Notes: a model not told the origin generated them from the sequence alone. A stretch of 64,000 bases of DNA from DATCYX01 sp963714425 (GCA_963714425.1 CAVQOI010000010.1:261248-325247), one strand, 5' to 3'; positions 43,277-52,842 are shown, numbered from the stretch's first letter. Numbers and translations: made by a program.

Positions 43277-44269
43277 CTATACGCGCAGCTCCACAATATC
43301 CCCCTCTTGCAAGACATAGTCTCGCTGCACCATCTGCCCCTCGAAGGCTGTACTGCCCCACACGCGTGCAGATTTCAGATTTTCATAGAAGTCTCGGTGT
43401 ACCTTGCGAGCCAGCTCGCTGATGGTGCCACCCTTCTTTAACACAAATGGTGTTTCTAGGTCGGGGTCTTTCCCCGGAGGTTTGGCGTATACACGCAGGA
43501 TCTCCAGGCTCTCGTACACCATGCGTTTGAGAGCTTCGAAATTCCTGCCGGTCCGCGCTGAGATTGGAAGGATGGGCCAATCCTCTTCCAGGATCTCGCA
43601 GCACAATTCGAAGAGCTCATCCAGGCTTTCGTCGTCGCATTTATTCGCCAGGACTAGGGTCGGGAGGTAAAGCATGCGCTGCCCCGATTGGAGATCGTCT
43701 TTGAGTTGCGCAGGAGCGATGCGGTGCTCCTTTAGCAGCGCAAGGGTATTTTCGAGCTGCTCCAGCGGGTGTGACTGCAGGTCCACCACCAGCAAGATCA
43801 GGTCAGCTCTGCGGATTAGGTCGAACAAGCCGGGCTCTACGTAATCGCGGTCCATGGGAGGGGTATCCACCAGCTGCACCTGGATGTTCTCGAAGGGCAT
43901 CATCCCCGGCATGGGTCTCCAGGTGGTATAGGGCGCTGGCGATACCTCAGGCTCGGCGTTGGTCAGCGCCTTCAGCAGGGCAGACTTGCCCACGTTGGTC
44001 GCGCCTGTCAGAACCGCCTGCCCGGCGCCTTCACTCTCGATAACAAATGTCGAGGCGTGCCCGCTGCGCTTTTTAACTGCCTGTGCCTGAGCTTCCTCTT
44101 TGAGTTTTGAGAGCTGGCGGCGCAGGTCGGCGCGCAGCTTGTCTGTGCCTTTATGCTTTGGGACGGTGGAGATGAGCTCCTCCAACAAGGCGACCTTCTC
44201 CGCAGGGGTTTGCGCCTCGCGGTATCGCTTATCCACCTCAAAATATTCTGGGGGTAAATTGGTCGGCAT
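43277..44269 (-). CDS. Obg/DRG-type GTPase with TGS domain
   Basis: This 330-residue protein has an N-terminal helical region. A GTPase core starts at about residue 80 (P-loop GATNVGKSALLKAL, G2 PYTTWRP, G3 VDTPP, G4 LANKCDD, G5 PISARTG) and a C-terminal TGS domain ends the protein. This is the DRG/Obg branch, whose members act on ribosomes or tRNA-linked processes. The G3 motif reads VDTPP instead of DTPG. TATAAT at 44283-44288 (minus strand) is so close to the ATG that the mRNA may be almost leaderless. Confidence 0.85.
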   Translation of the reverse strand: MPTNLPPEYFEVDKRYREAQTPAEKVALLEELISTVPKHKGTDKLRADLRRQLSKLKEEAQAQAVKKRSGHASTFVIESEGAGQAVLTGATNVGKSALLKALTNAEPEVSPAPYTTWRPMPGMMPFENIQVQLVDTPPMDRDYVEPGLFDLIRRADLILLVVDLQSHPLEQLENTLALLKEHRIAPAQLKDDLQSGQRMLYLPTLVLANKCDDESLDELFELCCEILEEDWPILPISARTGRNFEALKRMVYESLEILRVYAKPPGKDPDLETPFVLKKGGTISELARKVHRDFYENLKSARVWGSTAFEGQMVQRDYVLQEGDIVELRV

Positions 44270-44434
44270 AGCTGCAATAAGGATTATACCGAAATCCAGA
44301 GCATGCCTTTTGATATTATGCAGGGCTTGATGCTTGTCTTGCCGCTAAACTTGTGCAATGAATATCATGATTCCTGACTGATGGTCTTCCGCCAGCTTCT
44401 CTGACGAAAAACCATCAGTCAGGCAGTGTCCCCA

Positions 44435-45163
44435 TCACCCACCCAGATAGGCTTTTTTGACCTCCGGATCTTGAGCGATCTTTTGGGCAGGTCCTGAGAC
44501 GACTACGTTTCCCGTCTCCAGCACGTAAGCGCGCGAGGCATACTTGAGCGCCAGGTGAGCGTTTTGCTCCACGAGCAGCATGGTGACTCCAGACTTGTTG
44601 ATCTCTACCAGCTGCTTGAACAGGCTCTGCACCAGCACCGGTGCCAGTCCCATCGATGGCTCGTCCAACAGCATTAGCGAGCCGCGTGTCATCAGTGCGC
44701 GGCCAACTGCCAGCATTTGCTGCTCGCCACCGCTGAGCAGGTCGGCGAGCTGCGTCTTGCGCTCATCCAGGCGCGGGAATAGTCCGAATACACGCTGCAG
44801 GTCTTGAGAAATCTCAGCCTGGTTCTTGCGCCCGAAGGCTGCCAGCTTCAGGTTCTCGAGCACGGTCAGGTTGCCGAAGACGCGCCGTCCTTCCGGCACG
44901 AGCGAGATACCAAACTTGTTGACGACGTCGTGAGCGGCATAGTGGAGCAAGTCTTCGCCCTTGTATGTGATTTCCCCGGAAATTACCCGGCCTCCCAGCT
45001 CCTTGATCTGGCGCGTGATCGACCAGAGTGTGGTGGATTTGCCTGCCCCATTGGCGCCGATCAAGGTGACCATCTCTCCCTCTTCCACGTCAAAAGAGAT
45101 GCCGTGCAGGGCTTCGATGGCGTTGTAGGCTACCACCAGGTCTCTCACCGATAGCAGGCTCAT
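44435..45163 (-). CDS. livF: Branched-chain amino acid ABC transporter ATPase LivF
   Basis: This 242-residue ATPase has Walker A GANGAGKST, signature LSGGEQQML, Walker B LMLLDEPSMGLAP and the H-loop in LVEQNAHLAL. The GLAP after Walker B is the usual LivF sequence. It pairs with LivG to power uptake of leucine, isoleucine, valine or related substrates. Its start overlaps the LivG stop by four bases. It is the last gene of the five-gene liv operon on the minus strand. Confidence 0.92.
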   Translation of the reverse strand: MSLLSVRDLVVAYNAIEALHGISFDVEEGEMVTLIGANGAGKSTTLWSITRQIKELGGRVISGEITYKGEDLLHYAAHDVVNKFGISLVPEGRRVFGNLTVLENLKLAAFGRKNQAEISQDLQRVFGLFPRLDERKTQLADLLSGGEQQMLAVGRALMTRGSLMLLDEPSMGLAPVLVQSLFKQLVEINKSGVTMLLVEQNAHLALKYASRAYVLETGNVVVSGPAQKIAQDPEVKKAYLGG

Positions 45164-45927
45164 ACCACCTCCTCGCCCAGGTAGGCTTCGATGACTTTGG
45201 GGTTGTTGCGGATTTCTGCGGGGTTGCCCTCGGCTATCGTGCGACCAAAATCGATCACTTTGATGCGATCACAGATGCCCATAATCACCCGCATTTGGTG
45301 CTCGATGATCCACACAGTGACTTTGAAAGTAGCCCGTACCCATTGGACCAGCTCCATCAGCCCGCTGATCTCGCCGGTATTCATGCCAGCTGCCGGTTCA
45401 TCCAGCAACAGCAAGCGCGGCTTCATCACCAGGGCTCGACAGACCTCCACGCGCCGCTGCAAGCCGTATGGCAGGTTGCGCGGCAGCTCATTTTCAAAGC
45501 TCTGCAGGTTGAATTGCGCCAGCAGATGGCGGGCTTCGTCGATCACCTGGTATTCGTCCTGCCGGAGGCGGGGCGTGAGGAAGAAAGCGTCGAGAACGCT
45601 GTAATTGATCTGGGAGAAGTGGGCGATACGCAAATTATCCAGCACCGAGAGCTCATTCCACAAGCGGATATTTTGGAAAGTCCGCCCGATCCCCAGGGAT
45701 GTGATCTGGTGGGGTCGCCTGCCGATCAGGTTGGTGCCGTTGAAAGTCACAGCGCCTTCAGAAGGCCGGTACAGGCCACACACCAGGTTGAAGATGGTGG
45801 ATTTGCCCGCCCCATTTGGGCCGATCAGACCAACAGTCTCATCTTCACCCAGTTCCAGGTTGAAGTCTTCAACTGCCGTGAGGCCGCCAAAAAAGTGGGT
45901 GAGGCCATTAATCTGCAGCAGTGCCAT
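45160..45927 (-). CDS. livG: Branched-chain amino acid ABC transporter ATPase LivG
   Basis: This 255-residue ATPase has Walker A GPNGAGKST, LPYGLQRRVEVCRAL as signature region and Walker B LLLLDEPAAGMN, the MN being a LivG mark. The C-terminal part IAEGNPAEIRNNPKVIEAYLG is typical of the family. It overlaps livM upstream by 20 bp and livF downstream by four. It forms the ATPase dimer with LivF. Confidence 0.92.
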   Translation of the reverse strand: MALLQINGLTHFFGGLTAVEDFNLELGEDETVGLIGPNGAGKSTIFNLVCGLYRPSEGAVTFNGTNLIGRRPHQITSLGIGRTFQNIRLWNELSVLDNLRIAHFSQINYSVLDAFFLTPRLRQDEYQVIDEARHLLAQFNLQSFENELPRNLPYGLQRRVEVCRALVMKPRLLLLDEPAAGMNTGEISGLMELVQWVRATFKVTVWIIEHQMRVIMGICDRIKVIDFGRTIAEGNPAEIRNNPKVIEAYLGEEVV

Positions 45928-46954
45928 GAGTGATGACCTCCTTAGCAGATGAGAAGTACTTACGAAGTTTGGGGAAAACGTCGATCAATTCGCGGTTGCC
46001 CATAATGCCGGTGGGCCGGAAAAGCATCAGCAGTATCAGCAGCAGCGGCGTTGCCACCCACCGGAAGAGCCCCAGCGGGCGCAAGAGTTCAAGCATGATG
46101 GTAAAACCCACAGCGCTGATGATCGAACCGCTGATCGACCCCATCCCACCCAGATAAACCATCACCAGCATGATGGTGGATTGAAGTATGAAATATCCCG
46201 ATGGGTTAACGTAACTCAGCGTGTGCCCGTGCAGACCTCCAGCAACGCCTGCCAGGCCGCATCCCAGCATGAAGGTGACCACTTTCAAGCGGCGGGTGTC
46301 CACCGTCATCAGCTCGGAGGCGATCTCATCCTCGCGGATAGCGATGATACCTTTCCCCATCGTGGAGGTGACGAAATTGCGCACGATGAAAATGGTGGCG
46401 ATGGCAACGATGAACGTCCAGAGCAGCACCCAGGGCAGCGGGAGAACATCTTCCATGGCGTTGACCACTTTGCCCATGCCCATGAAGCCACGTGGCCCGC
46501 CGATAACATCGATATTCTCGACCACGCTCTTGAAGATAAAGTTGACCGCCAGCGTGATGATCGCTAAATAGTCGCCTCGCGTGCGGAAGGAGGGGATAGC
46601 AACCAGCAGGCTGAAGAGCGCCGCGGCGATGCCCCCGATGACGAGTGAGAGCGGGAATACGATCAACGACCAGCCGGATGGCAGCAAGCCAGGTCCGAAG
46701 AAATTGCTGTCTGTCACCAGGCGGACTGTGATAATTGATGCCGTGTAAGCGCCTACGCCCATGAAGGCCGCGTGCCCTACCGAGAATTCGCCCATATATC
46801 CGTTGATCAGGTTTAAGCTGACCGTCAGCACGATGTTGATGCCGATCAAGGCCAGGATGAACTGTATGTAGGTGCTGTAGAGCCCTAGCCAGGAAGGCAA
46901 GATGGTGATCAAGAAGGCTAAGGCGATGACCAGCCACAAAGAATAGCGTTTCAT
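45908..46954 (-). CDS. livM: Branched-chain amino acid ABC transporter permease LivM
   Basis: This 348-residue protein has about nine helices. It contains GYMGEFSVGHAAFMGVGAY near the start and REDEIASELMTVDTRRLK in the cytoplasmic loop that contacts the ATPases (EAA-like). Both are hallmarks of LivM. It overlaps livG by 20 bp and follows livH by 11 bp. A DUF-like extra domain is absent. Confidence 0.92.
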   Translation of the reverse strand: MKRYSLWLVIALAFLITILPSWLGLYSTYIQFILALIGINIVLTVSLNLINGYMGEFSVGHAAFMGVGAYTASIITVRLVTDSNFFGPGLLPSGWSLIVFPLSLVIGGIAAALFSLLVAIPSFRTRGDYLAIITLAVNFIFKSVVENIDVIGGPRGFMGMGKVVNAMEDVLPLPWVLLWTFIVAIATIFIVRNFVTSTMGKGIIAIREDEIASELMTVDTRRLKVVTFMLGCGLAGVAGGLHGHTLSYVNPSGYFILQSTIMLVMVYLGGMGSISGSIISAVGFTIMLELLRPLGLFRWVATPLLLILLMLFRPTGIMGNRELIDVFPKLRKYFSSAKEVITHGTAAD

Positions 46955-46965
46955 GGTCCCTCCCC

Positions 46966-47898
46966 CTATACCTTCGTACGCCGGGCGACACCGAAAATGC
47001 CCGTTGGGCGGATCACCAGGATCACCAGGAAAATCGTGAAAGTGATCAGATCGCGGAAGGTGGAGGGCAGGAAGCCAGCCACATAGATCTGCAGGAAGCC
47101 CATGATATAGCCGCCTAGCATGGCGCCGCGGATCGACCCGATACCCCCCACCACGGCGGCAATGAAGGCCTGCCAGCCTACTAGCATGCCCATATCAAAG
47201 CTCAGGATGGGAAAGGCTGTGCCGTACATAACCCCGGCCAGCGCCGCCATCGACGAGCCAATCACGAAGGTGGTGACGATAATCTTATCAACTGAGACAC
47301 CCATCAGCGGCACAGCCAGCCGGTCATAGGAGATCGCTCGCATGGCCATGCCCCACTTGGTCTTCTGAACGATGAACCACAGGATAGCCATGATCAATAC
47401 GGAAAGTACAATGACCAGAACCTTGATATTGGTGAAGCTCAGGTTACCTACGGTGTATATCTGTTTTTCGAACAGTGTGGGGAACTGTCGGTCCCTTGCC
47501 CCCAAGAGCGCCAGGTTGCCATACTCCAGCAGTAAGCCGAACATCAAGGCCGTGATCACCAGGTACAGGCGGTGGGCTCCGCGGTTGCGCAGTGGGCGGT
47601 AGCCAACCCGTTCGAGAGTCACACCTACCAGAGAGGTGATCGCCATCGTCACCACAATCGTAACTGGGATGACCACCCACGAGGGAAGGTTAAAAGGCAA
47701 TTTGATCTCGAACTTATTAATCAAAAAAGTGCCCACAAAATAACCTACATAGGCACCGACCATGAAGATATCGCCGTGGGCGAAGTTGATCAGCAGCAGC
47801 ACCCCGTACACCATGGTATAGCCCACGGCAATCAAAGCCAGGAAACTGCCCCACTGCATCGCGTTCAGAAAGTTTTGCAGGAAAGTGTCAAGACTCAC
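46966..47898 (-). CDS. livH: Branched-chain amino acid ABC transporter permease LivH
   Basis: This 310-residue permease has about eight helices and the LivH marks YTMVYGVLLLINFAHGDIFM near the N terminus and VGGIGSIRGAMLGGYIMG near the C terminus. It makes the membrane channel together with LivM. A 181-bp gap with a strong hairpin separates it from the binding-protein gene upstream. Confidence 0.92.
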   Translation of the reverse strand: MSLDTFLQNFLNAMQWGSFLALIAVGYTMVYGVLLLINFAHGDIFMVGAYVGYFVGTFLINKFEIKLPFNLPSWVVIPVTIVVTMAITSLVGVTLERVGYRPLRNRGAHRLYLVITALMFGLLLEYGNLALLGARDRQFPTLFEKQIYTVGNLSFTNIKVLVIVLSVLIMAILWFIVQKTKWGMAMRAISYDRLAVPLMGVSVDKIIVTTFVIGSSMAALAGVMYGTAFPILSFDMGMLVGWQAFIAAVVGGIGSIRGAMLGGYIMGFLQIYVAGFLPSTFRDLITFTIFLVILVIRPTGIFGVARRTKV

Positions 47899-47985
47899 AG
47901 CGCCTCCTAAATGTGGATGCTCCTGCTATATCACCAAACGATACCCATCTCCCGAGAATAATTCCTATCTGCCGACAGGCGGTCA

Positions 47986-48011
47986 CCCCTCCCCCGGTAT
48001 CGGGGGAGGGG
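47986..48011 (-). terminator. GC-rich hairpin between livK and livH
   Basis: An 11-bp perfect stem (47986-47996 and 48001-48011) with the loop GTAT lies after the binding-protein gene. It probably ends part of the transcripts or protects them, allowing more binding protein than permease. Confidence 0.6.
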
Positions 48012-48079
48012 GAGGGAGTGGGTGCTAATCAAGCATGAAGCGCCGCAACGATTGATTTTGAGGTGCTTCATGTTCCCAC

Positions 48080-49258
48080 TTACGGGCAGGCTGAGTCGAA
48101 GGCGATGAATTCCCCATTTTCGATCTTGACGATCACGGCACACTTGACGGGGTCACCCTCCTCGTTGAAGGACATCTTGCCGGTGATGCCCTCGTAATTC
48201 TGGATGGAGGCCAGACCATCGCGCACGCAGGCGCGATCCTTGGCGAGATCACCACTGAGCGTGCCGCAGTTTTGCAGCGCCTGCACCGTGAGGAGCATGG
48301 CATCCCAGGTTAGGGCAGCCACATCGCCAGGGACATAGCCAAACTTGCCGTTGTATTTATCGATGAACTCCTTGGTGGCTCCCTTGGCGCCGGAGGCTAC
48401 ATAGTGGGTGCTGAAGTAGTACCCTTCGCACTCCGCTCCGCACAGCTCAAGCAGCTGCGGGTCGCCCCAGGAGTCGCTGCCCACGATCGGCATATCGATA
48501 CCCAGGTCTTTGGCCTGAGACACGATCAGCGGCACTTCCTGGTAATACTGCGGGGTGAAGAGAATGCTGCAGCCCGCGCTCTTGATCTTGGTGAGCTGCG
48601 CGCTGAAGTCCTGGTCGCCGGTGGTGAAGGATTCAAAGGCTACCACTGATCCGGCGCCATGCAGCTTCTCCCAGGCATCTTTGAAGTTATCGGCGAGTCC
48701 CTTGGGGTAGTCGCTGGCAACATCAAATAGCACGCAGGCTTTATCCGCACCGAACTGGTTGGTGGCAAAGCCAGCCACCACGGGTCCCTGGAAGGGATCC
48801 AGGAAAGGCACGCGGAACACCCACGGGCGATTCAATGTAGTGTTCGGGTTGGTGGACCACGGGCTGATCATCGGGGTTTCCAGGTTGTTGGCCACTTCAC
48901 CTGCAGGGACAGCAGCAGAGCTTGGGTTGGGTCCGATCATGATCAGGATATTATCCTGGGTGACGAGCTTGTTGGCTGCCGCGGCAGCGCCCTCGCCAGT
49001 TGCATTGTTATCTTCTGTAACCAGCTCGATCTGGTACTTCTTGCCGCCAACATCCACGCCGCCAGCGGCATTGAGCTCTTCGACGAACATCTCCGCGGCG
49101 AACTTGGATTGCTCGCCCACTTTGGGCTTGTCACCGGTGATCTCGATATTCATCCCCACTTTGATTGTGTCGCCGCCTGCGGCGCCGCCACATGCCACCA
49201 GAAGGAAGGAGGCGACAATTAGCAGGCTGACGATTCTACTGAACAGGGGCTTATTCAC
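48080..49258 (-). CDS. livK: Branched-chain amino acid substrate-binding lipoprotein LivK
   Basis: This 392-residue protein has a lipoprotein signal (LVAC) and a periplasmic-binding-protein type I fold, starting KVGMNIEITGDKPKVGEQSK. It carries the usual Leu/Ile/Val-binding pattern around MIGPNPSSAAVPAG. It captures the substrate outside the cell for LivHMGF. The start is GTG with AAGGAG eight bases upstream. It is the first gene of the operon. Confidence 0.92.
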   Translation of the reverse strand: MNKPLFSRIVSLLIVASFLLVACGGAAGGDTIKVGMNIEITGDKPKVGEQSKFAAEMFVEELNAAGGVDVGGKKYQIELVTEDNNATGEGAAAAANKLVTQDNILIMIGPNPSSAAVPAGEVANNLETPMISPWSTNPNTTLNRPWVFRVPFLDPFQGPVVAGFATNQFGADKACVLFDVASDYPKGLADNFKDAWEKLHGAGSVVAFESFTTGDQDFSAQLTKIKSAGCSILFTPQYYQEVPLIVSQAKDLGIDMPIVGSDSWGDPQLLELCGAECEGYYFSTHYVASGAKGATKEFIDKYNGKFGYVPGDVAALTWDAMLLTVQALQNCGTLSGDLAKDRACVRDGLASIQNYEGITGKMSFNEEGDPVKCAVIVKIENGEFIAFDSACP

Positions 49259-49719
49259 GGTTTCATTCTCCTTATTTGGGTTGGGGAACTGGAACTTGTG
49301 TCAGGGCGGTATCGTAGCACTCCTGCAATTAAGTTGAATAACATACCCTCCTTTCTCTTGCTGTAAGGATCAACAGTTAGACCCATATTCGATCTCGAGG
49401 CCTGGTTTGTGATCGCTCATCCAGGTAGAGCCCGGTGGTCAAAACAGAGAGTTGTCAGGGCGTGCCGGATAAAGCGCTATCTTGCTGTTAATCATACACT
49501 TAAAGTATCAGATCAGGAAGTGATGAACAAAACGAGCTTGAATAGCCATTCATCATATCTCTCACGTATCCACTCATCATCTGGGATGACCAAGACGGGT
49601 AACTTCGATACGCAAATTTATGGAATAAAGTCACTTGATTTCTATCGCATATTCCCATATCCTGTATATAGTAGTCCCTGGCGAGCGGTTAAACGCTGTG
49701 AAGTGAAAGGGCGGTTGCG
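49259..49719. other. Divergent promoter region of the liv operon
   Basis: This 461-bp gap lies between livK (minus) and the Mth938-like gene (plus). A frame exists on the plus strand (49409-49723) but has no ribosome site and an unlikely composition, so I left it out. No operator was recognised. Confidence 0.4.
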
Positions 49720-50082
49720 GTGAAACCCACAATTGATACGACGAGTTTCGGCTCGATCACCATTGCTGGAGTGCGCTATGAGCACGATGTGGTCATTAAC
49801 CTGAGCAGCGAGGTGACCAAGCGCAAGAAGAAGCTCTCAAAAGCCATTTATGGGACCTCACACATCATATCCTTGGACGAGGCCAGGCACGTCCATGAAG
49901 ACGACCTTGAGGAGGTCATCATCGGCGCCGGGCAGTTCGGTAAGGTCAAGCTTTCCGAGCCAGCCGAGCGCTTTTTCAACGAGAAAGGATGCCGGGTCAC
50001 ACTATTGCCCACCCCGGAAGCCCTCCGGGTGTGGAACCAGGCAGCAGGCGCCGTCATCGGCCTATTCCATGTCACCTGTTGA
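49720..50082 (+). CDS. Mth938-like (DUF498) protein
   Basis: This 120-residue soluble protein begins with a beta strand and a loop FGSITIAGVRYEHDVVI, followed by DDLEEVIIGAGQFGKVKLS and CRVTLLPTPEALRVWNQ. It ends GLFHVTC. This is the Mth938/NDUFAF3-type fold whose bacterial role is unknown; relatives help complex I assembly. The start is GTG. It precedes the small helical gene at 50225, with a two-tier hairpin in between. Confidence 0.75.
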   Translation: MKPTIDTTSFGSITIAGVRYEHDVVINLSSEVTKRKKKLSKAIYGTSHIISLDEARHVHEDDLEEVIIGAGQFGKVKLSEPAERFFNEKGCRVTLLPTPEALRVWNQAAGAVIGLFHVTC

Positions 50083-50105
50083 CCGTTCGCGAGAAAGGAG
50101 GGGAT

Positions 50106-50139
50106 ACCGTCTCTCCGGGTTGCTCCCGGATGATACGGT
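50106..50139 (+). terminator. Two-tier hairpin after the Mth938-like gene
   Basis: An outer stem ACCGT/ACGGT (50106-50110, 50135-50139) encloses an inner stem CCGGG/CCCGG with the loop TTGCT. No T-run follows, so it may be a weak terminator or a leader structure. Confidence 0.35.
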
Positions 50140-50224
50140 GCAATCGCCAAATTAGCCCAGTTTCCTCATCCATCAACCCGCTCATCGTTGCCAGAGGATT
50201 TTTGGGGATCCATGGAGGTGTAAG

Positions 50225-50461
50225 ATGGATGCCAATCTGGATCTCGGGAAATGTTCCGAAGAAAGCCCCCAATCGGCATTGGAGCGGAAGTTCATCGAGG
50301 AATATCTATCCGATAAAGGTTATGCGATAGGAGATTTACAAGCCTTGCCGGAAGATCAAGCCAGCAGCCTGATGCGCGAAGCATGCAAGTATGCATCTCT
50401 CAAACTTGCAGAAATCGAATCGCGCGCCCAGCTGCGTGATGATTTCCATTATCCCCCGTAA
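50225..50461 (+). CDS. Small helical protein, unknown
   Basis: This 78-residue acidic protein is mostly helical (ALERKFIEEYLSDKG, then ALPEDQASSLMREACKYAS and LKLAEIESRA). It has no membrane helix. GGAGG lies eight bases before the ATG. It lies on the same strand as malic enzyme, 71 bp upstream of it. The family is not recognised. Confidence 0.6.
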   Translation: MDANLDLGKCSEESPQSALERKFIEEYLSDKGYAIGDLQALPEDQASSLMREACKYASLKLAEIESRAQLRDDFHYPP

Positions 50462-50532
50462 ATCGCCAATTGCGAAAGTCCAAACTTTAAGCTTCAATAG
50501 TGCATGATTAGCCTGTGGTCAGGAGAGACCTT

Positions 50533-51894
50533 ATGTTGAAAGAAAATCCACCGATCGACGTTGATAAGCTGTTGGCAAAGGCTACCAAGCCCTCGGGCGA
50601 CGCCATGAAGCTTCACCCGTTCTATCGCGGCAAGGTCGAGACTGCGCTCAAGTGCACCGTGCGCAGCTTCGATGACTTTGCCATCTGGTACACGCCCGGA
50701 GTGGCAGCGCCGTGCCGAGACATTGCCGCAAACCCGGAGATGGTGTACGAGTACACCAATAAATGGAACACCGTGGCAGTTGTCAGCGATGGGACCCGCG
50801 TGCTGGGTTTGGGTGATATCGGTCCCAAAGCCGGTCTGCCTGTCATGGAAGGCAAAGCGCTCTTGTACAAATATCTGGGGGGTGTGGATGGGGTGGCGAT
50901 CATGCTGGATACCAAGGACCCCGACGCCATCATCAATACCGTGCTCATGCTTCAGCCCGGCATGGGCGGCATCAACCTGGAAGATATCTCCCAACCCAAG
51001 TGTTTCTATATCCTGGATACCCTGCGGGAGAAGGCTGAGATCCCCGTCTGGCACGACGACCAGCAAGGTACGGCTACAGTCACGCTCGCTGGCCTGATGA
51101 ATGCCATCAAGGTGGTGGACAAGAAAAAAGAGGACGTGCGCATCGCCTTCGTGGGATGCGGCGCTTCCAATGTGGCCTGCTCGCGCCTGATCTTCGGCTG
51201 GGGGGTCAACCCGGCCAACTGCATCATGGTGGACAGCAAAGGTATCCTGAGCATGCAGCGCAAAGACCTGGAGATGCGCAGGACCGAGTACGTGGATAAA
51301 TGGCACCTGTGCCAGACCACCAACGCCGAAAGCCGCCAGGGCGATATCCCTGAGGCGATGAAAGGCATGGATGTGGTCGTCGGGCTATCGCGCTCCGGAC
51401 CAGGGGTGATTCTCCCCGAATGGGTATCCACCATGGCCGAGGATGCCGTTGTCTTTGCCTGCGCCAATCCCGTGCCCGAGATCTGGCCCTGGGAGGCGCA
51501 CCAGGCGGGCGCCCGCGTCGTCGCCACGGGCAGGTCGGATTTCCCCAACCAGGTGAATAACTCCCTGGGCTTCCCGGGCATCTTCCGCGGCGCGCTGGAC
51601 GTGCGCGCCCGCACCATCACCGACGAGATGTGCTACGCCGCTGCCCAGGCATTGGCAGACCAGATCGGCGACCGCCTGGACGAAGAGCACATCCTGCCCA
51701 CCATGGACGATTGGGAAGTCTTCCCGCGCGAAGCGGCTGCTGTGGGGATGAAAGCCCAGGAACAGGGGCTGGCGCGCATTCAGATGAGCTACGACGAGCT
51801 GCTGGAGAACGCTTATACGATCATCCGGCGCTCGCGTGGGCTCACCCATATGATGATGGAACAGGGCTTCATCCCTGACGCACCTACCGACTGA
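50533..51894 (+). CDS. NAD(P)-dependent malic enzyme
   Basis: This 453-residue cytosolic enzyme oxidatively decarboxylates malate to pyruvate. Marks are YTPGVAAPCRDIA (catalytic tyrosine region), LGLGDIGPKAGLPVMEGK, WHDDQQGTA, the nucleotide-binding VGCGASNVACSRL and ACANPVPEIWP. Its length fits the short bacterial NAD- or NADP-dependent forms without a phosphotransacetylase domain. The ATG at 50533 with AGGAGA upstream is preferred to a GTG at 50515. The thioredoxin-reductase-like gene starts 18 bp after its stop, so the two are co-transcribed. Confidence 0.92.
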   Translation: MLKENPPIDVDKLLAKATKPSGDAMKLHPFYRGKVETALKCTVRSFDDFAIWYTPGVAAPCRDIAANPEMVYEYTNKWNTVAVVSDGTRVLGLGDIGPKAGLPVMEGKALLYKYLGGVDGVAIMLDTKDPDAIINTVLMLQPGMGGINLEDISQPKCFYILDTLREKAEIPVWHDDQQGTATVTLAGLMNAIKVVDKKKEDVRIAFVGCGASNVACSRLIFGWGVNPANCIMVDSKGILSMQRKDLEMRRTEYVDKWHLCQTTNAESRQGDIPEAMKGMDVVVGLSRSGPGVILPEWVSTMAEDAVVFACANPVPEIWPWEAHQAGARVVATGRSDFPNQVNNSLGFPGIFRGALDVRARTITDEMCYAAAQALADQIGDRLDEEHILPTMDDWEVFPREAAAVGMKAQEQGLARIQMSYDELLENAYTIIRRSRGLTHMMMEQGFIPDAPTD

Positions 51895-51912
51895 AAACTG
51901 AAGAGGTGATGT

Positions 51913-52818
51913 ATGTATGATCTCATTGTAATTGGCGGCGGCCCCGCCGGCCTTACGGCTATGATCTATGCCATTCGCAAGCGCCTGAATGTGATGCTGG
52001 TCTCCAAGGACCTGGGCGGCAAAACCAATTACACCCTGGCGCTGCCCTGGGTGGATGATTACCGCGTCATCCGCGGCCTGGAGGTGGTCAACAAGTTCCA
52101 GAGCGAGCTGGAGTATCTCAAGTTCGCCCGCACGATGCAGCCTGTTGAACTGGTGGAGAAGCACTCGGAAGCCTTTAGCGTGCACACGCGTGATGGGCAA
52201 AACCTTGAGGCGCGCGCCGTGATCATCGCCACAGGCGCGCGGCAGAAGTTCCTCAAAGTCCCCGGCGAGAAAGAGTACATGATGTGCGGTCTATGTTACT
52301 CAGCCGTGTCCTACTCGCCGCTCTTCATCGACCGCAAAGCTGTGGTTGTTGGCGATAACGACCAGGCGTTGCGCTCAGCAGCCGAGCTGGCCATGGTCGC
52401 CAGGCATGTGTATATTGTGGGTGTCGGCCCCACAACCCTCCAGCACCCGCTGGGCAAGAAGCTGCAATCCGCCGGCAACGTCACCATGCTGCCGGGCTAC
52501 CAGGTGGTGGAGGTCAAGGGCAACCGCTATGCCGAATCGGTGGTCGTTCAAGCCCCCGATGGTCACCAGGAGGAGATCGAGACCGACGGCTCCTTTGTCG
52601 AGATGGGCCTCGTTCCCAACTCCAAGATGGTGGCAGACTTGGTCGAGATGGACGACGAAGGGCGCATCAAGGTGGATTGTCTGGCGTGCACCAGCACGCC
52701 GGGCGTGTTCGCCGCCGGCGACGTGACCGACAACTACGCCGAGCAGGTGCTCATCGCCGTCGGCGAGGGCGCCAAAGCCGCCCTCAGCGCCTACGACTAC
52801 CTGCTGCCGCTGTTGTAG
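51913..52818 (+). CDS. Thioredoxin-reductase-like flavoprotein
   Basis: This 301-residue protein has an FAD-binding GGGPAGLTA at about 8-16, an NAD(P)-binding VVVGDNDQALRSA in the middle and GVFAAGDVTDNY near the end. This is the TrxB/ferredoxin-NADP-reductase layout. The redox pair would be C-G-L-C in MMCGLCYSA, not the usual CATC, and the segment that follows is about four residues longer than normal. Its electron partner is therefore uncertain. GAGGTGAT precedes the ATG. It follows malic enzyme, which could supply NAD(P)H, and ends with a strong terminator. Confidence 0.82.
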   Translation: MYDLIVIGGGPAGLTAMIYAIRKRLNVMLVSKDLGGKTNYTLALPWVDDYRVIRGLEVVNKFQSELEYLKFARTMQPVELVEKHSEAFSVHTRDGQNLEARAVIIATGARQKFLKVPGEKEYMMCGLCYSAVSYSPLFIDRKAVVVGDNDQALRSAAELAMVARHVYIVGVGPTTLQHPLGKKLQSAGNVTMLPGYQVVEVKGNRYAESVVVQAPDGHQEEIETDGSFVEMGLVPNSKMVADLVEMDDEGRIKVDCLACTSTPGVFAAGDVTDNYAEQVLIAVGEGAKAALSAYDYLLPLL

Positions 52819-52842
52819 GTCAAGTCACTCCCAACATAAAGA

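Noticed and set aside
49409..49723. Open frame of 104 codons upstream of the Mth938-like gene
   Set aside because: There is no ribosome binding site, the composition is unlike a normal protein, and it covers the liv promoter region.
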